In this document: one piece after another, positions 28,893-40,450 of the stretch
Layout of the letters: every line of letters starts with the position of its first letter
How positions within the stretch are numbered: the first letter of the stretch is position 1
Source: Bryum argenteum
Lineage: Eukaryota > Streptophyta > Bryopsida > Bryales > Bryaceae
DNA length: 64,000 nucleotides
Reading direction: 5' to 3'
Assembly: GCA_037043015.1 (NCBI GenBank)
Contig: CM073322.1
Location: forward strand, 11,667,601 to 11,731,600
Made by a program: the position numbers and the translations under genes
Notes under the pieces: generated by a model
What the model was told of the DNA's origin: nothing
The model's input: only the letters and a program-made list of their open reading frames with translations
Database searches by the model: none

Positions 28893-29193
28893 GTAGACCT
28901 ATACAAAGAGAAATTCTCTACAAAGACCCTGTTAACGAACTCAAGGTCGACAACAACACCTCTACCACCTTGCAATGTAACGAATCAGCCAATTTCGATT
29001 GTAATACAAAGAGCTTCCTGTGGTATAAGAGTTATCCTGGTGGCACGTTGAAGAACCAACTCACAGGATCGAGACGTTCGCAGAAATGGCAAAGAATCAA
29101 CTCACAGGATTGAGAGCTCCACAAGAAATGGTGCTGTAGAATTAGAACAATCTCAGCAAAGCCATGCAAAAGATGGAGGGAGCGAGCACTGAC

Positions 29194-29457
29194 CTGGGCA
29201 GGTTCAAGGGTGCGGTGCGAGTGGCGGCCATGGGAGGGCCTCGTAGCAGGAGCAGCAGGACGAAAGCGGCCGCGATGGCCAAACAAGAAGGAGCCGCAGT
29301 CAGTGCAGTCGTAGTCCAAGCTATTGTGCGACGGCGACACCGTCACCACAGCCTGCCCACCACCACCCCTTTGCTGCTGCTGCTGCTGCTGAGTACTACA
29401 CCCGCTGCTACTCGAGCTCCGGCTCATACTCCCTCCTCGCTGCAGGCTCACCGCCAT
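29194..29457 (-). CDS. Possible upstream coding exon of the TRIM37-like gene (polyQ/Ser-rich)
   Basis: An open frame of 88 codons starts MAVSLQRGGSMSRSSSS, runs through seven glutamines and a CTDCG motif, and ends at CCCAG followed by a GT donor (29193). It is phase 0 and could be spliced to an acceptor ending at 28480 (TTTGCACAG), joining to VVLPQNEQ of the TRIM37-like first exon without changing frame. That would give an N-terminal extension in place of the 28533 start. It could equally be part of a 5' UTR or unrelated. Nothing in it matches a known domain. Confidence 0.35.
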
Positions 29458-31370
29458 TACTCACGATCTCTCACTTACAAAATCCCCCACTCTCCCACAC
29501 CACCATGATCAGCTCACTCACTCACTCACTCTACCCAATCCTGCACTTTCCGTGTCCTCCAAAATCCGGAATCCCGACAAGGAATACAATACCCACACGC
29601 ATGTAGCGAGGAATACAATGTGCACACGCATGTAAGTGTACTGGACTGGACTGGCTACTATTGTGGCCACTATCGAGAGATCATGAAGCTAGGCTAGCAC
29701 GGAATTGGAAGGGGAAACAGTGCATGGCCGGGGGCTAAAGCTACGGATCAGTGGTGGTGCTGCAGAGGTGGTGGTCTGTGAGCTAGCTGTGATGGAGCAG
29801 TCCGCCATGTCTACTACTGTTGGTTGTATTATGGGCGTCGCAGGCTGCTGCAACTGCGAGAAAAAATTCCACATGACTCGTCTGCTGCTCGCCTGCTGCT
29901 GCTGCTGCTGCTGAGGCGACCCTTCCTCAGTCCGTTTTTGAAGTTGGAAAACAACTCTTCATCCCAGCAGCAGAGCACACATTCTGACAATTTGCTGTGG
30001 CTTTTCTAACAGTCTGCTGCCGCTAACAGACAGACACACAATTTGTCTTCCGTTCCAGCACAGGTTATGTTATTCATCTTCATCAGTATTCACTGTTTTG
30101 TCTGCGAGGTTTTAATGACGACTCCTCGCCCCCACACAGCCCCCCACGTTACAAAATACTCTCACCAGTGTCACCCTCCATTTCCTACAGACACCTACGC
30201 AAAAAATAAAAATAAAAACAAAAAATTGACTCACCCAATTCAAAAAAACCACCAAAGGTACAAGTTTTGGCGCAACATTTATTACTAAAAAAGAGCAACC
30301 TACACATGCATGATGAGAGACCTACTGTATCAAAGTTGCAAAATTCACCACAATTTACTTTCTTTCAATTTAACCTAAATAACCAAAAGACAGTCAAAGC
30401 TTCAGATTTTGATATTGAGTCAACTGTAATTCCGGTCGTAACCCTAATCTTAGCAATTCGCAAGGTTTCAAATTTTGGTTCACGAAGCTTCGATTCTCAC
30501 TCACGATGAATGTTTTTTTACATGTCGAAGTTTGCAATTTTGGGGTCGGAAGTAAAATCGAAAATGGAATGTGGGGCGGAAGCAATTGAGCTAAGATTGG
30601 ACAGCAAGTACTATTATTCAAAATTGGGTGGCGTCTATTTTAATGAATCAGATGCAGATCGGAAGCCCAAAAAAAGGTGGTGGTGATTGCTTAAGTGGGT
30701 GGATTATGTAAGTAAGCAGGAGACGGATTATATAAGCTGCCTTGATTACAGGGGTACTTGCTTCCGCGAAGTGAAATACGGCAGTCAGAATGAATGCCAG
30801 GAAAGGCTTTTGCTTTGGGGCAGTTGTCAGCCTGGTTAGGATTCTCTTATGGGGACGTCTGAACTCAACCAGCTAGCTGCCCTTTGATTAATTGTGCAGG
30901 AGGAGGAGGATCTTTTCTCTTCGGCATTTTGCCGTTGTTGTTATTCCCATTTTGTAGGGTCTGCAAATTAGTGTAGATTACCACGAATCGACTTACATCC
31001 CATTGCCACGTTGAAGACAATTAGTTGATTAATTATGGGAAAATTGAGAAAATGGCCCTCAGAATTTTAATATTTGTTGAAAAGGCCCTCATTCTTTGAG
31101 AAATGACCCTGATTCTCATTGTTTCTTACTCACGTATGAATTCCGTAACAATTTTCGAGCTCAATTTTTGGTCTCTTTTAATCACAAGCTACTAACTTAC
31201 TAACTTGTGGTCAACTTCGTCGCACAATGAATTGGTGATGATGATTGGCACTCCAACTATCAGCATGTCATTTAGGGTCTTCTTTGCCATAGGAAAAGGT
31301 GCTCAAAACCTGGAGAATCTGATGCTACCCCTCAAATCTGTATTGGAGGTCATCCCTTTTGCATAGAACT
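29458..31370. other. Intergenic, CAG/CTG-rich then AT-rich
   Basis: CTG-type triplet runs occur at about 29880-29912. Short open frames exist on both strands at 29690-29910 but none has a supporting feature. The region is probably promoter and 5' leader sequence of the TRIM37-like gene, followed by spacer. Confidence 0.45.
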
Positions 31371-31439
31371 CCACTTGTTTTCATCATTGCTTGTTTGGCC
31401 ACAACACATACCTCACAAGAAGAAGAACGCCATACTCCT

Positions 31440-31720
31440 ATGGGTTGGCATGAATATGATGTCAGTTCGACCTACCCTTGATGATATGCCCACATGGCAT
31501 AACAACAAGCAGTGGTATAAGACTACTAACCCCTCTCATGGTGGACAGTGTGGAACAAAACCGAGATCCACTAAACTGTAAAGTGGTTCGTTGGGGTGTA
31601 CTGAGTTGCTTAAAAGCTGAAGGTTGGTTTTGTTGGTCGTCATATTCTTGGCATACCGGATTGTTTGGAAAAGACATGGTTGTCTTGTAACTGTGGTCTT
31701 GGTTCGATTCTTGTTGATTT
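31440..31720 (+). repeat. Dispersed repeat family R, copy 1
   Basis: GGGTTGGCATGAATATGATG, TGATGATATGCCCACATGGC and AACCCCTCTCATGGTGGAC recur at 36612-36700 (partial) and 42150-42500. The later part (31635-31715) has a tRNA-like B-box GGTTCGATTC matching GGTTCGAATC in the 42-kb copy, suggesting a SINE component. Confidence 0.6.
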
Positions 31721-32243
31721 CGTCACATACCTCACATTCATATGTACAAACTTGTGTAGAGTACATTTCCGTGTCAAGGTCATGATAATGACAATGATTT
31801 TAAAGTTTATTTTTTTTGTTCTCCGAAATTGCATAGTAAGTTGAGAATCAAACTTTTGCACTCTATATACATTGACATTCTTTTTTTTTCATTTTTTTTT
31901 TTTTTTTTTGTTTCCATCTTATAAAAATTGGGATTTCTTTTGATTGGTGGGATGCGGAGTAAAGGATTTGCAGGTGGTGATTTGGCTACTCAAGAATTTA
32001 CTGCGCTTGCTGTACTGCATAGTTATGGCTGTAAGTGTCAGGTAACTTTCTCACATGGATTTTACTCTTGGCTTGCTGTCGTAATTATTAGTGAGATTGT
32101 GTATGTGCATTGTTCAACTACTGGGGCTGTATTTATCATTTTGGCTACTTTACAATTTTATCACTTAGATATGGATGCATCGAAAAGGTCGACATGTGAA
32201 AGGTGGGTGCTCCAAGAATGATTTGTTTAGGGTGTCCTCTGTA
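31721..32243. other. Non-coding with poly(T) tract
   Basis: A T-rich run lies at 31881-31909. One 97-codon open frame (31928-32221) has no family resemblance and is not called. Confidence 0.4.
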
Positions 32244-32459
32244 CACTAAATTTGATAATTAGTGTTAGATACACTAATTTACATAAACATGTTATAAGTT
32301 TTTATTGTTGTTCAATAATTTTACCCACTATATTGGCCAAGATGGGGTCCTCATATAGTATCAGAATCAATGCTCTTGGTAAATTTTTTTAAACAAAAGT
32401 AAAAACTTATCGTATTTTCAAATCTTATAATAATCTAACACTAATTATCAAATTTAGTG
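32244..32459. mobile_element. 216-bp TIR element (MITE) flanked by TA
   Basis: The ends CACTAAATTTGATAATTAGT (32244) and their complement (to 32459) form an inverted repeat of about 27 bp with one mismatch. TA occurs on both sides (32242-32243 and 32460-32461). The interior is AT-rich without coding capacity. Confidence 0.85.
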
Positions 32460-32461
32460 TA

Positions 32462-34617
32462 GTGAGCCCGGAACGGGCCTTGGCGGGGTGCTTTACATAG
32501 ATTCGTTGAAAATATTGGGAGGATGGGCTAATGAACCCCCTTCAGTAGAGGTGTCATTTCCACATCTACTGAGCTATACCAACATGACCGAAAGTGGAAG
32601 TGAAAGTAGGAGCTAGGCGATCTCGATCGACTACATCAATGTAACAAATTCGTGGTTGTGATTTAGATTCTCAACAAAATCAAGCCATGATCGATGCATG
32701 AGCGCCGTGAAGGTAGATCCATGGCCAACGAGCTTTAGGAACCCCGGTGCACTTGCGTGTAATGTGGCGAAAGGACCTCGATATGTAGAATATGTGCCAT
32801 CATCGCGTTTGACCATGAGGTGTAGAGGGAGCTTGGGTCTCAGGGCATTTGAGGAAAATGTTCCAAGACCAGACTATGTTTTGGAGGGAGCCGGAAGTAG
32901 AAGGACGTTACGTCACGGCCATTGGAGCGGCGCGTGAGCCTTGTGCTTGCTCAGCGCCATTAGCAGGCTGAGGTGACAAGCCGATTGAGGATGACCTTGC
33001 TCTTAGATATTTTTGAATATTTTAAAGTCATTATATTGCAAGATCATAATGTGTAACTACCCACAAAAGATTACCAAATTTCACCATTTTCACTTTAGGG
33101 TGAAAAATCTACTAATAAATATGCCGCAATTAAGAAGTCACCGACTAGATAGATGTTCATCTTGATACTAAAAGTACTCTCATACCCCCAAAAAAAGATG
33201 CTTAAAATTTTTTCTAGCTAAAATATTAGCCATGCAAACGTCAAAATTGCCCAAAAATCTACGAAGGAAAAATAGTCTAAAACTAGACACCTTGCACTTC
33301 AATGGATGCCATGTCTTCTTCACATATTGGATCAAAATAATATTTTTACCACAAGAACTAAACGCAAATCGGAATTCAACCCAACAAATAAGTCCAACTT
33401 CAACTATGGATGAAGGAGATATACCTTCTCAAGAAGTATGTCTATTTTTTTTTTGTTTTTACATCCTAGAAACATCATAGAAAAACCAATACTAGAAATA
33501 TCTGAATTGGAATTCTTCCAATTAATAAGTTGTTTGGAATTCATCTCAAGATTATATTCATGTGAAAAAGATTTGTGAAAAACTTATCTTGATTTCAAAT
33601 AATTTACATGGAATGGTAAAACATGCCCTACTTTGGAAACCCAAGAACAAAAGTTGCCTTCACTAAAATGCATGTCATAAATACTCGCTTTCTTGGATAA
33701 GTGGCTAGTATCTACTTTGCAAACTAGACCTGATGTTCTCACCCATGCCAAGTGCTTTGTCAAAATATGAATTCATAAGAAGAATGTATGGTTTCCAAAG
33801 TTGCAACCCCTCATTCAAAATGTCATCTTTCAACACCAAAGACATGTAGGGGTTTTCATAATCGGTTCACAAAACGGTATGGTAAATCACACTCTTGCCG
33901 ACATTATAGTGTGTAGTTTTATAGTGGGTTCACAAAATAATTGGTATGGAGAAGGAGGTTGATACATCGTTTTACGCTATATCTTATGTACAAATGTGAC
34001 TTTTTTCTTCTAGTTCAACTCAAATTTCTTTTACTTCCACGTACAAGTATCATAGAAGCCCTTTGGGTAAATGACGTGCTTATGGTCATTACTATACCTA
34101 GTGAACTAGGTAGTATTTAACATAGTTTGATCCATAAGGAATTTGTGATGACACCATTAGGGTCTAACACATGTGGTTGTGCAATCGACTATTGGATGAA
34201 AACGCAACCGTAGCGGTAGTTTTGCAATCATCTAATTTCGAGCTATCACTCACAACCAATCTCTACAACTTCCTTAAAATGGTTAGTAACTCACCCTAGC
34301 AACCACACCATGTTGCAAAGGCAGGTAGGAGCAGCTTCAATATGATATTCGCTTGTGTAATTGCTAGGCAATAACCATTTGCTAAAAAGTGTGAAACCAA
34401 ATTGAAGGCGTGAGAAAATGGCAGTCTACGGATGGCTACAAGTATTTGTGTGAGCGACGATTAGCATTATAGCTTGTGCTTGGACCCAAATATATAGAGG
34501 GGCGTCAAGTAAAGAGTTTCCGTGCATGCCTCAAGATTGTTTGGGAGTTCTTTTTAACTTGGCATTAATTAGGAGACTTTGCATAGAAGTTTGTTATTCT
34601 TGAACAACTTGAATAGT
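32462..34617. other. Intergenic, no gene seen
   Basis: Only short unsupported frames are present. Composition is AT-rich, as in the rest of the 30-43 kb block. Confidence 0.45.
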
Positions 34618-34665
34618 GCATTGCCTTCCACAATCTCTTTCATTTCCTTTTTTTTGACACAAATA

Positions 34666-34790
34666 AAACATTTCCACACTCTCTTTCATTTTTTATTTAT
34701 TTTTACACAAATGAAACATTTCCACACTCTCTTTCATTTTTTATTTATTTTTACACAAATAAAACATTTCCACACTCTCTTTCTAATGTA
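34666..34790. repeat. 48-bp tandem repeat, about 2.6 units
   Basis: The phrase AAACATTTCCACACTCTCTT recurs at 34666, 34714 and 34762, with TTTATTTATTTTTACACAAA between. It creates a spurious repetitive open frame. Confidence 0.92.
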
Positions 34791-34942
34791 CCATAATGAA
34801 CTACTTGTCATAAAAATATGAAGTCAAAAAGTTGATCAAACTCACTATTGCTATAGGCAACACATCCAAAATTGCCACAACAGGTAATGATTATGTCTAC
34901 ATGGAGCCACAATTGCACGCCACAACGACTGCACACACTGTA

Positions 34943-35876
34943 CAGTGGGGTACAGAAATAATTCGAACTGAATTTGAAGGCAGTTTTTGAAAAAACTTCG
35001 AAATGTGCCTACATACTCAAAAATAATCGGAATTGCAATCCGTAAAGGGCGTTGGAACCACGTTAGAGTGTTTTACACTATCATGGCAAAAAATTGCTTC
35101 TTTTTTGTGCAATTGTTCAAAGAACTAAAACTCTACATGTTCCACCCACAATTGACCATTGTCGCTTTGTGCTTCAATTACAATGTTCATTTTCACTTGC
35201 AAAATTGATATGAATGCCATAATTTGTTCTTTAGATACTTGAGCTCATTGTTGAATGTTCAAAAATACTTGCTCCCTCTAAACTTTTGAGTTGGAGTAGT
35301 TTTGTGATAAATTTCCAATCAACACTTAAGGTGTGAAATTGAACTTTGATTTAAACCCGTGAGAATGCTAAAAGAATTTGAGTTTGGCAATGAGCTTATG
35401 AAAGTAAGCACCCTAACTTTATCAAACCATCCTTTAAGTCCTTGTAGGATATTTCTAGTGGTGTGAATGGCTTGAAAAGCTTTGAGAAAAATTGAATAGT
35501 CACAAGCACATTCTAAGACATTCCTCCTACCCAAGAAGAAAACAAGGAACATATCAATGATTCAATAAGCATGAGCTCAAGTATCTAAAGAACAACTTAT
35601 GGCACTCATATCAATTTTGCAAGTGAAAATGAACATTGTAATTGAAGCACAAAGCGACAATGGTCAATTGTGGATGGAACATGTAGAGTTTTAGTTCTTT
35701 GAACAATTGCACAAAAAAGAAGCAATTTTTTGCCATGATAGTGTAAAACACTCTAACGTGGTTCCAACACCCTTTACAGATTGCAATTCCGATCATTTTT
35801 GAGTATGTAGGCACATTTCGAGTTTTTTCAAAAACTGCCTACAAATTCAGTTCGAATTATTTCTGTACCCCACTGT
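34943..35876. mobile_element. Foldback element with 306-bp inverted arms, Tc1-like ends, TA target
   Basis: The arms at 34943-35248 and 35571-35876 are nearly identical inverted copies around a unique centre of about 320 bp. The outermost bases are CAGTGGGGTACAGAAATAAT, flanked on both sides by TA (34941-34942 and 35877-35878). This resembles the left end of the Tc1 relic at 17141. Because the arms are so alike, the same short open frame appears on opposite strands in both. There is no transposase, so it is non-autonomous. Confidence 0.9.
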
Positions 35877-36016
35877 ACATTCCCGAAACCAATAGTCAAA
35901 GTCATACTCTTTGAACAGTCCCAACTCCTTATTATCACACTCATCTCAATCATAATCCTTCGTGGTTCGTAAGGAAGTCTTCAATTGGATGGTACAAGAA
36001 AAAGAAGTATGAATAA

Positions 36017-36276
36017 CCCCTAAAGGTCCTTGATACAAAATTGTTTAAATTATCAAAAAGAACCTTCTTCTACTTCAGGTGCAAAGAAACTCAATCTAAG
36101 CATCGATTAGAAGATCCAACCGTAGGATCTTGAAGTTAACTTGACCCTTTTCTTGAATGTCAAATTTGAACCGTTAATTTTTCTCCAATTTTGAGATTAT
36201 AATGCTCAAAGTTGGCTGAATTTTCTCCCTGCGGAAATTCCAAAAAGCGATTTCTGCTTTCTTGGACCTTTAGGGG
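36017..36276 (-). mobile_element. TTAA-type TIR element, family T1, 260 bp (ATAA flanks)
   Basis: The termini CCCCTAAAGGTCC (36017) and GGACCTTTAGGGG (to 36276) are perfect inverted repeats of 13 bp. ATAA lies on both sides (36013-36016 and 36277-36280). Its reverse strand shares CCGCAGGGAG-type and ATAATCTCA blocks with the copies at 38245, 40195, 40841 and 42718. Confidence 0.82.
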
Positions 36277-36574
36277 ATAATATTGTATTTTGACCTTGAT
36301 CATTACAATCAAAGTGGAAAAAGTGGTTGAGTACACCCCAATCAAATGCAAATGCGGCGTTTTACACCCACCTTGGGTGTAAATCACCACATGTGGTGTA
36401 CTTGTTGGTACACTGCCCAGTGTTCTCAAGCCACTTCTCTACTAGTGTATGGTGTAAGACAACATGATCTTACAGAGCAACTCCTAAGATGCTACTTCTG
36501 TGCATAACTAGAGAAACACACCTAAGTAGGCAATCTCAACATAATTATATCGTCGTCCATCGGACTTTTTCCAT

Positions 36575-36705
36575 TGCAACCAAACAAACAAACAAACAAA
36601 TAAATAAATAAATAAAAACACCAATCCCACGTGGGGTTGGCGTGAATAAAATGCCCGTTTGATCTACCCTTGATAATATGCCCACGGGACATAACAACAT
36701 ATATC
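36575..36705 (+). repeat. Dispersed repeat family R, copy 2 (partial), with tetranucleotide run
   Basis: An (AAAC)n-(AAAT)n run at about 36583-36617 is followed by GTGGGGTTGGCGTGAATAAA and TTGATAATATGCCCACGGGA, shared with the copies at 31440 and 42150. The A-rich left border is common to the 42-kb copy. Confidence 0.65.
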
Positions 36706-36821
36706 GTGTTTGGCCCCAAATTTGTGTACGTGAGAAATTGAGAAGATACTAACTTTGAAAAACACAATAACTTGATTTAGGCTCACATGATCTAGGCATA
36801 TACACTTCAGGAAGCGATTTT

Positions 36822-36896
36822 GTTGGTGAGAAACCCGAGGAGTCTCGTTGGTGAGAAACCCGAAGAGTTTCATTGGTGGGAAACCCGAGGACACTC
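36822..36896. repeat. 25-bp tandem repeat, three units
   Basis: The unit GTTGGTGAGAAACCCGAGGA plus five bases is repeated three times with a few substitutions. Confidence 0.9.
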
Positions 36897-38014
36897 CGAT
36901 TATTGTGGGCGGTGTAAAGTCACTCTATTCTATTGCGACCGGTTTCTAGTCTCACAGTGATTCTAATGTGTCAGCGGACATGATATGGAGCACATAAGAA
37001 TTTCAAAATTCTCTTTGAACTGCACATACATTCCCATAACAAGCAATGCACATACATTCCCATAACAAGCAACAAGGAGCATTCCAATTCTTGGCAAAAA
37101 TTCTCAAAACAAACCATTTGCAAATAATTTTAAAAAAAAAGAGGGGTTGCTAGAAGGAATCTTTGGAAAGCATGTCCCCCGGCCCCTGACACGCGCACCT
37201 GACATGCTGATAAATAAGCAAGGGCCCTTTAGCTTCCACCAGTTGAGGTCATGGGGCTCATGGCCATGTCTCATATGGGAGAGAGGAAAGAATACAATTT
37301 ATCAATTGTCAGGATTTTACATTACATTAGTACTACCATTGAACATCAATGGTTGATCTCGTAAATAATGAAAGAAGGGTAGGGTATGGTGCGCAATTTT
37401 CAAGGTTGCATGTGCAGGGTCGGTCCTCAGGAGAGTGACGGTCACTATATCCCAACATTCCCTTTCATGTCAGGGAGGGCCAGCCAGCTTAGAGTGTGAG
37501 AGCGACTAGTCAATTATCATGTTGAATTACGACACCCCTCCCGTACCCTCGCCAACATGTGAGTGAGCACTCTTAGAGGCTAGAGCATTGCCACCGGCGT
37601 CCGGAAAACGGGAGCGGTCGTGCGCCTAGGCACTCAAAGTAGGCTACCCACAACACAAAGACGACTAAGTATGTGCATGCTCAATATAACCCTCCTTTAT
37701 GGCGCGCTCGGAGTTCACACACTATGATTGGTTGCGGCATTGGAAGAGGCTAAATTTTGAGCTACACATGGACTTTTATTAGAAGGAGAGCATAAATAGA
37801 GTGTTCGTTAGACCTATCCTTGGATGTATGTCTGGAGGTCATCACACCAATGGTGTAACTATTAACCCCTTTCGAGGTGAACATTATGCTAGTTCCTACC
37901 TAACCACTAGTACCTTAGAGATACCCGACATGGTATCCCCTTAAAGGACTTCGAGGTACACATACAACGAGGTCCAAGAACCTCCCACCATAGTTGAGTG
38001 AACTATGGTGGTGA
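36897..38014. other. Intergenic; hairpin at 37987-38013
   Basis: No gene is recognised. CCACCATAGTT and AACTATGGTGG form an 11-bp perfect stem with a 5-base loop at about 37987-38013, directly beside the SINE-like copy. A short phrase (AACCCCTTTCGAGGTGAAC, 37865) resembles family R. Confidence 0.5.
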
Positions 38015-38103
38015 GCGCCATGCCGGCATGAGGAATAGAACCCAGGACCTCCTCATTGGGAGGCCATGAGCCCTGACCACCAAGCCAAGGCTTGTGGTGC
38101 CTG
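38015..38103 (-). mobile_element. SINE-like, tRNA-derived sequence, copy B
   Basis: On the minus strand it reads GGCACCACAAGCCTTGGCTT, then GGTGGTCAGGGCTCATGGCC (A-box-like TGGCTTGGTGG) and GGTCCTGGGTTCTATTCC (B-box-like). This matches copy A at 16088-16180. RNA polymerase III-type internal boxes suggest a tRNA-derived SINE, but a complete tRNA fold is absent. Confidence 0.6.
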
Positions 38104-38244
38104 CAACTTCTATCATGACTGAGGGATTGTGTCGGAGGCATGGTGGATTAGGGGAGGGTCTACAACACAGAAAAAGGGCACAGTAAACTCAAAATTGGAG
38201 AAGGTGGTTCAGTTTATGGGTGCCTAAGTATGCTCGTAGCTTAG

Positions 38245-38504
38245 CCCATAAAGATCCAAGAAAGCCGAAATGGCTTTTCAGGGTTCCCGCAAGGAGTGAA
38301 ATCAACCAACTTTAACATTACAATCTCACAAATAAAAATAAAATAAAAAAATCAACGGTTCAAATTATACATGCAAGTAATAAGGCAAGTTCACTTTAGG
38401 ATCCTACGATTGGGTTGTCTAACTGATACTTAAATTGAGCTTTTTTTTGGCTTAAAGTAAGCAAAGGTCATTTTGAGCAATTTTGAATCAAGGATTTTTA
38501 GGGG
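38245..38504 (+). mobile_element. TTAA-type TIR element, family T1, 260 bp (decayed flanks)
   Basis: The ends CCCATAAAGATCC and GGATTTTTAGGGG are diverged inverted repeats. The flanks are TTAG and CTAG, so any original TTAA has decayed. The interior shares AGGGTTCCCGCAAGGAG, ATCTCACAAAT and ACGGTTCAAAT with its relatives. Confidence 0.7.
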
Positions 38505-39926
38505 CTAGGTTTGTGGATATGGGGTGCCCCTCAGGTGGGTGGGCAAAATCAAAGACTCGGTTTAGAGAGCTCGTAGCCTCATAAACATCTCTCTACAATG
38601 AATGGGAAACAGTGATGAGAAAAATTAGTCTGACCACAGCATTATTTGTCTTCGATTAAACTATAGATTTGACTTCAGTAGAATCATGTTTAGGTGAGAA
38701 TAATGAGCTGCTGCTGCCATGGGAGGTTAGGATCGTTGCTTTCGAGAATGGACAGCCTGATTGCGTAGTTTTGTATGTGTGACAGGAATTCGGAGTTTTT
38801 GCATGTGAGGGTCCTGCACAGTCAACATTAGAGTCAACATGAACGTTGCTCTCCCTTCGAGTTGCACCCACTAGCTACTACGGAGAAAAATGTGTCTTCG
38901 TTGTCGTGCATTGTACATTACAAGCGGACTTTCTCATGTGCTTGGAATGAAATGTCATTGTGCATGGTACTACTAGTTCACTTCTTTTCTACGGAGATAA
39001 TTCATTACATTTGTTTATAAATGTGGTCTACAATACAAGATTGGAAAGGGTGTGAGATGCTATAACACAAACTTTGTTATAATGGTAATAATCAATGATT
39101 TTGAGAAAATACAATTTAGCTCAAGTCGAGCTAAACGTACCCGTAGCAAATTATTTATCATGCATCTGAGGATTGAGTTTTACCATACCACCGGGCTGAT
39201 AGTATTGTTTCTAGTCAGTTGTACACTTACAATAATGTGGCAACTGCGGTTGTGGGGACATTGTAAGCTTACAAAGTGACTAGTTGTAGCAAACATGGCA
39301 AACATGGCAAACATGATGATCTATATGTCCGTTTTCTTGTTGTCACAACATAAGTCCACGTACGTGTTATTTTCGAGAAGAATAAGCTAAGGGCGGAGGT
39401 TCGAGAACCACACACATCGAAAATTGCATGCTCACTAGGGACATACATATAAGAGGTACATTACAGCTTCCAACTTCAAATTTTGAATGTACCCATAATC
39501 TACATCTTAGAGTGAGTGGTTTTTGGTACACTTAGAGCTCTCATTTCGCAAGATCATAATTATTCCAAGATAAATGATTCGATCTCTTGTAACCTACTTC
39601 ATACGTTCCAAAAATGATTCCCTTGCCCACACGATCAATGAGCTTGCCGATCTGAAAGTGAGATGCGGTTATTACACCTCCTACCTTTTTGACATCCGGG
39701 GCATTTTTGTGCAAATCATCTCGAGCAATAACTTTTGCTACAGTATGTGCATATTGGCAGTTGACTGATGGCCAACATTTGAGGTACAAATTGACACCTA
39801 TTTTTGTAAAGTGGTCCTTCCTGTTTATATGATGATGTGGTGCCAGTAGTACTCGAAATAACTGAAGAGTGCATAGCTAAGTTGACTTTGACACTTTCAA
39901 GCATCCTCACCACTCTTAACGGATCA
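38505..39926. other. Intergenic, no gene seen
   Basis: No convincing coding sequence. A minus-strand open frame at 39541-39789 reads KVGGVITASHFQIGKLIDRV and looks somewhat protein-like, but I cannot relate it to a family. Confidence 0.4.
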
Positions 39927-40181
39927 CTGTAAATCAGTGCTACGAGCGTTTCTCGGAGGCAAGCGCGGGGAGGGGTAAAGAACCCCTAAAAATTTAATGT
40001 TTAGGCTTAAAATGCCATGAAGTAGTCATTTAGAGTAATTTGGGGTCGCATGCCTCATTTTTTGAATTCAAAATTATCAAAAACGGTACTCGGGTTCCAA
40101 ATCGAAAATTCTAGGGATCTCGAAGAAAAATCCCATTGGCTGATTGGAGCACCGAGAAACACTCGTAGCACTCATTTACAG
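39927..40181. mobile_element. 255-bp TIR element of another family
   Basis: 30-bp termini (CTGTAAATCAGTGCTACGAG plus ten more at 39927-39956, and the inverted copy at 40152-40181) differ at two positions. I saw no clear target duplication. It ends nine bases before the TTAA of the next element. Confidence 0.78.
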
Positions 40182-40194
40182 GCGCCCCTCTTAA

Positions 40195-40450
40195 CCCTAG
40201 AAGATCCATAAAAAAACTCAAGATGGCTATTTGGGGTTTCCGCACGAGCAAAATTTAGTAAACTTTGATCATTATAATCTTACAAACAGAAGAGAATCGA
40301 CGGTTCAAATTTGACGAGTGAGTTAGAAATCACATAAACTTTGAGATCCTACGGTTAAAATCCTCTACTTGTTTCTTAGATTGAGTTTTTCCAAGCCTGA
40401 AGTAGAAGCCTGGGTCAATTTTGGTGATTTTGCATTAAGAATCTCTAGGG
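40195..40450 (+). mobile_element. TTAA-flanked TIR element, family T1, 256 bp
   Basis: It begins CCCTAGAAGATCC and ends TCTCTAGGG, with TTAA directly outside on both sides (40191-40194 and 40451-40454). It shares TTTCCGCACGAGC, TATAATCTTACAAAC and ACGGTTCAAATTTGA with the other copies. Confidence 0.82.

Noticed and set aside
29164..29508. 114-codon plus-strand frame with Leu/Thr runs
   Set aside because: Antisense to the CAG-rich candidate exon; the Leu run is the reverse strand of the glutamine run.
34579..34821. 80-codon open frame with repeated HFHTLFHFLFIFTQ
   Set aside because: Produced by the 48-bp tandem repeat, not by a protein gene.
34987..35814. Two nearly identical small proteins on opposite strands (34987-35208 and 35611-35814)
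   Set aside because: They are the two inverted arms of the foldback element; no start context or domain supports translation.
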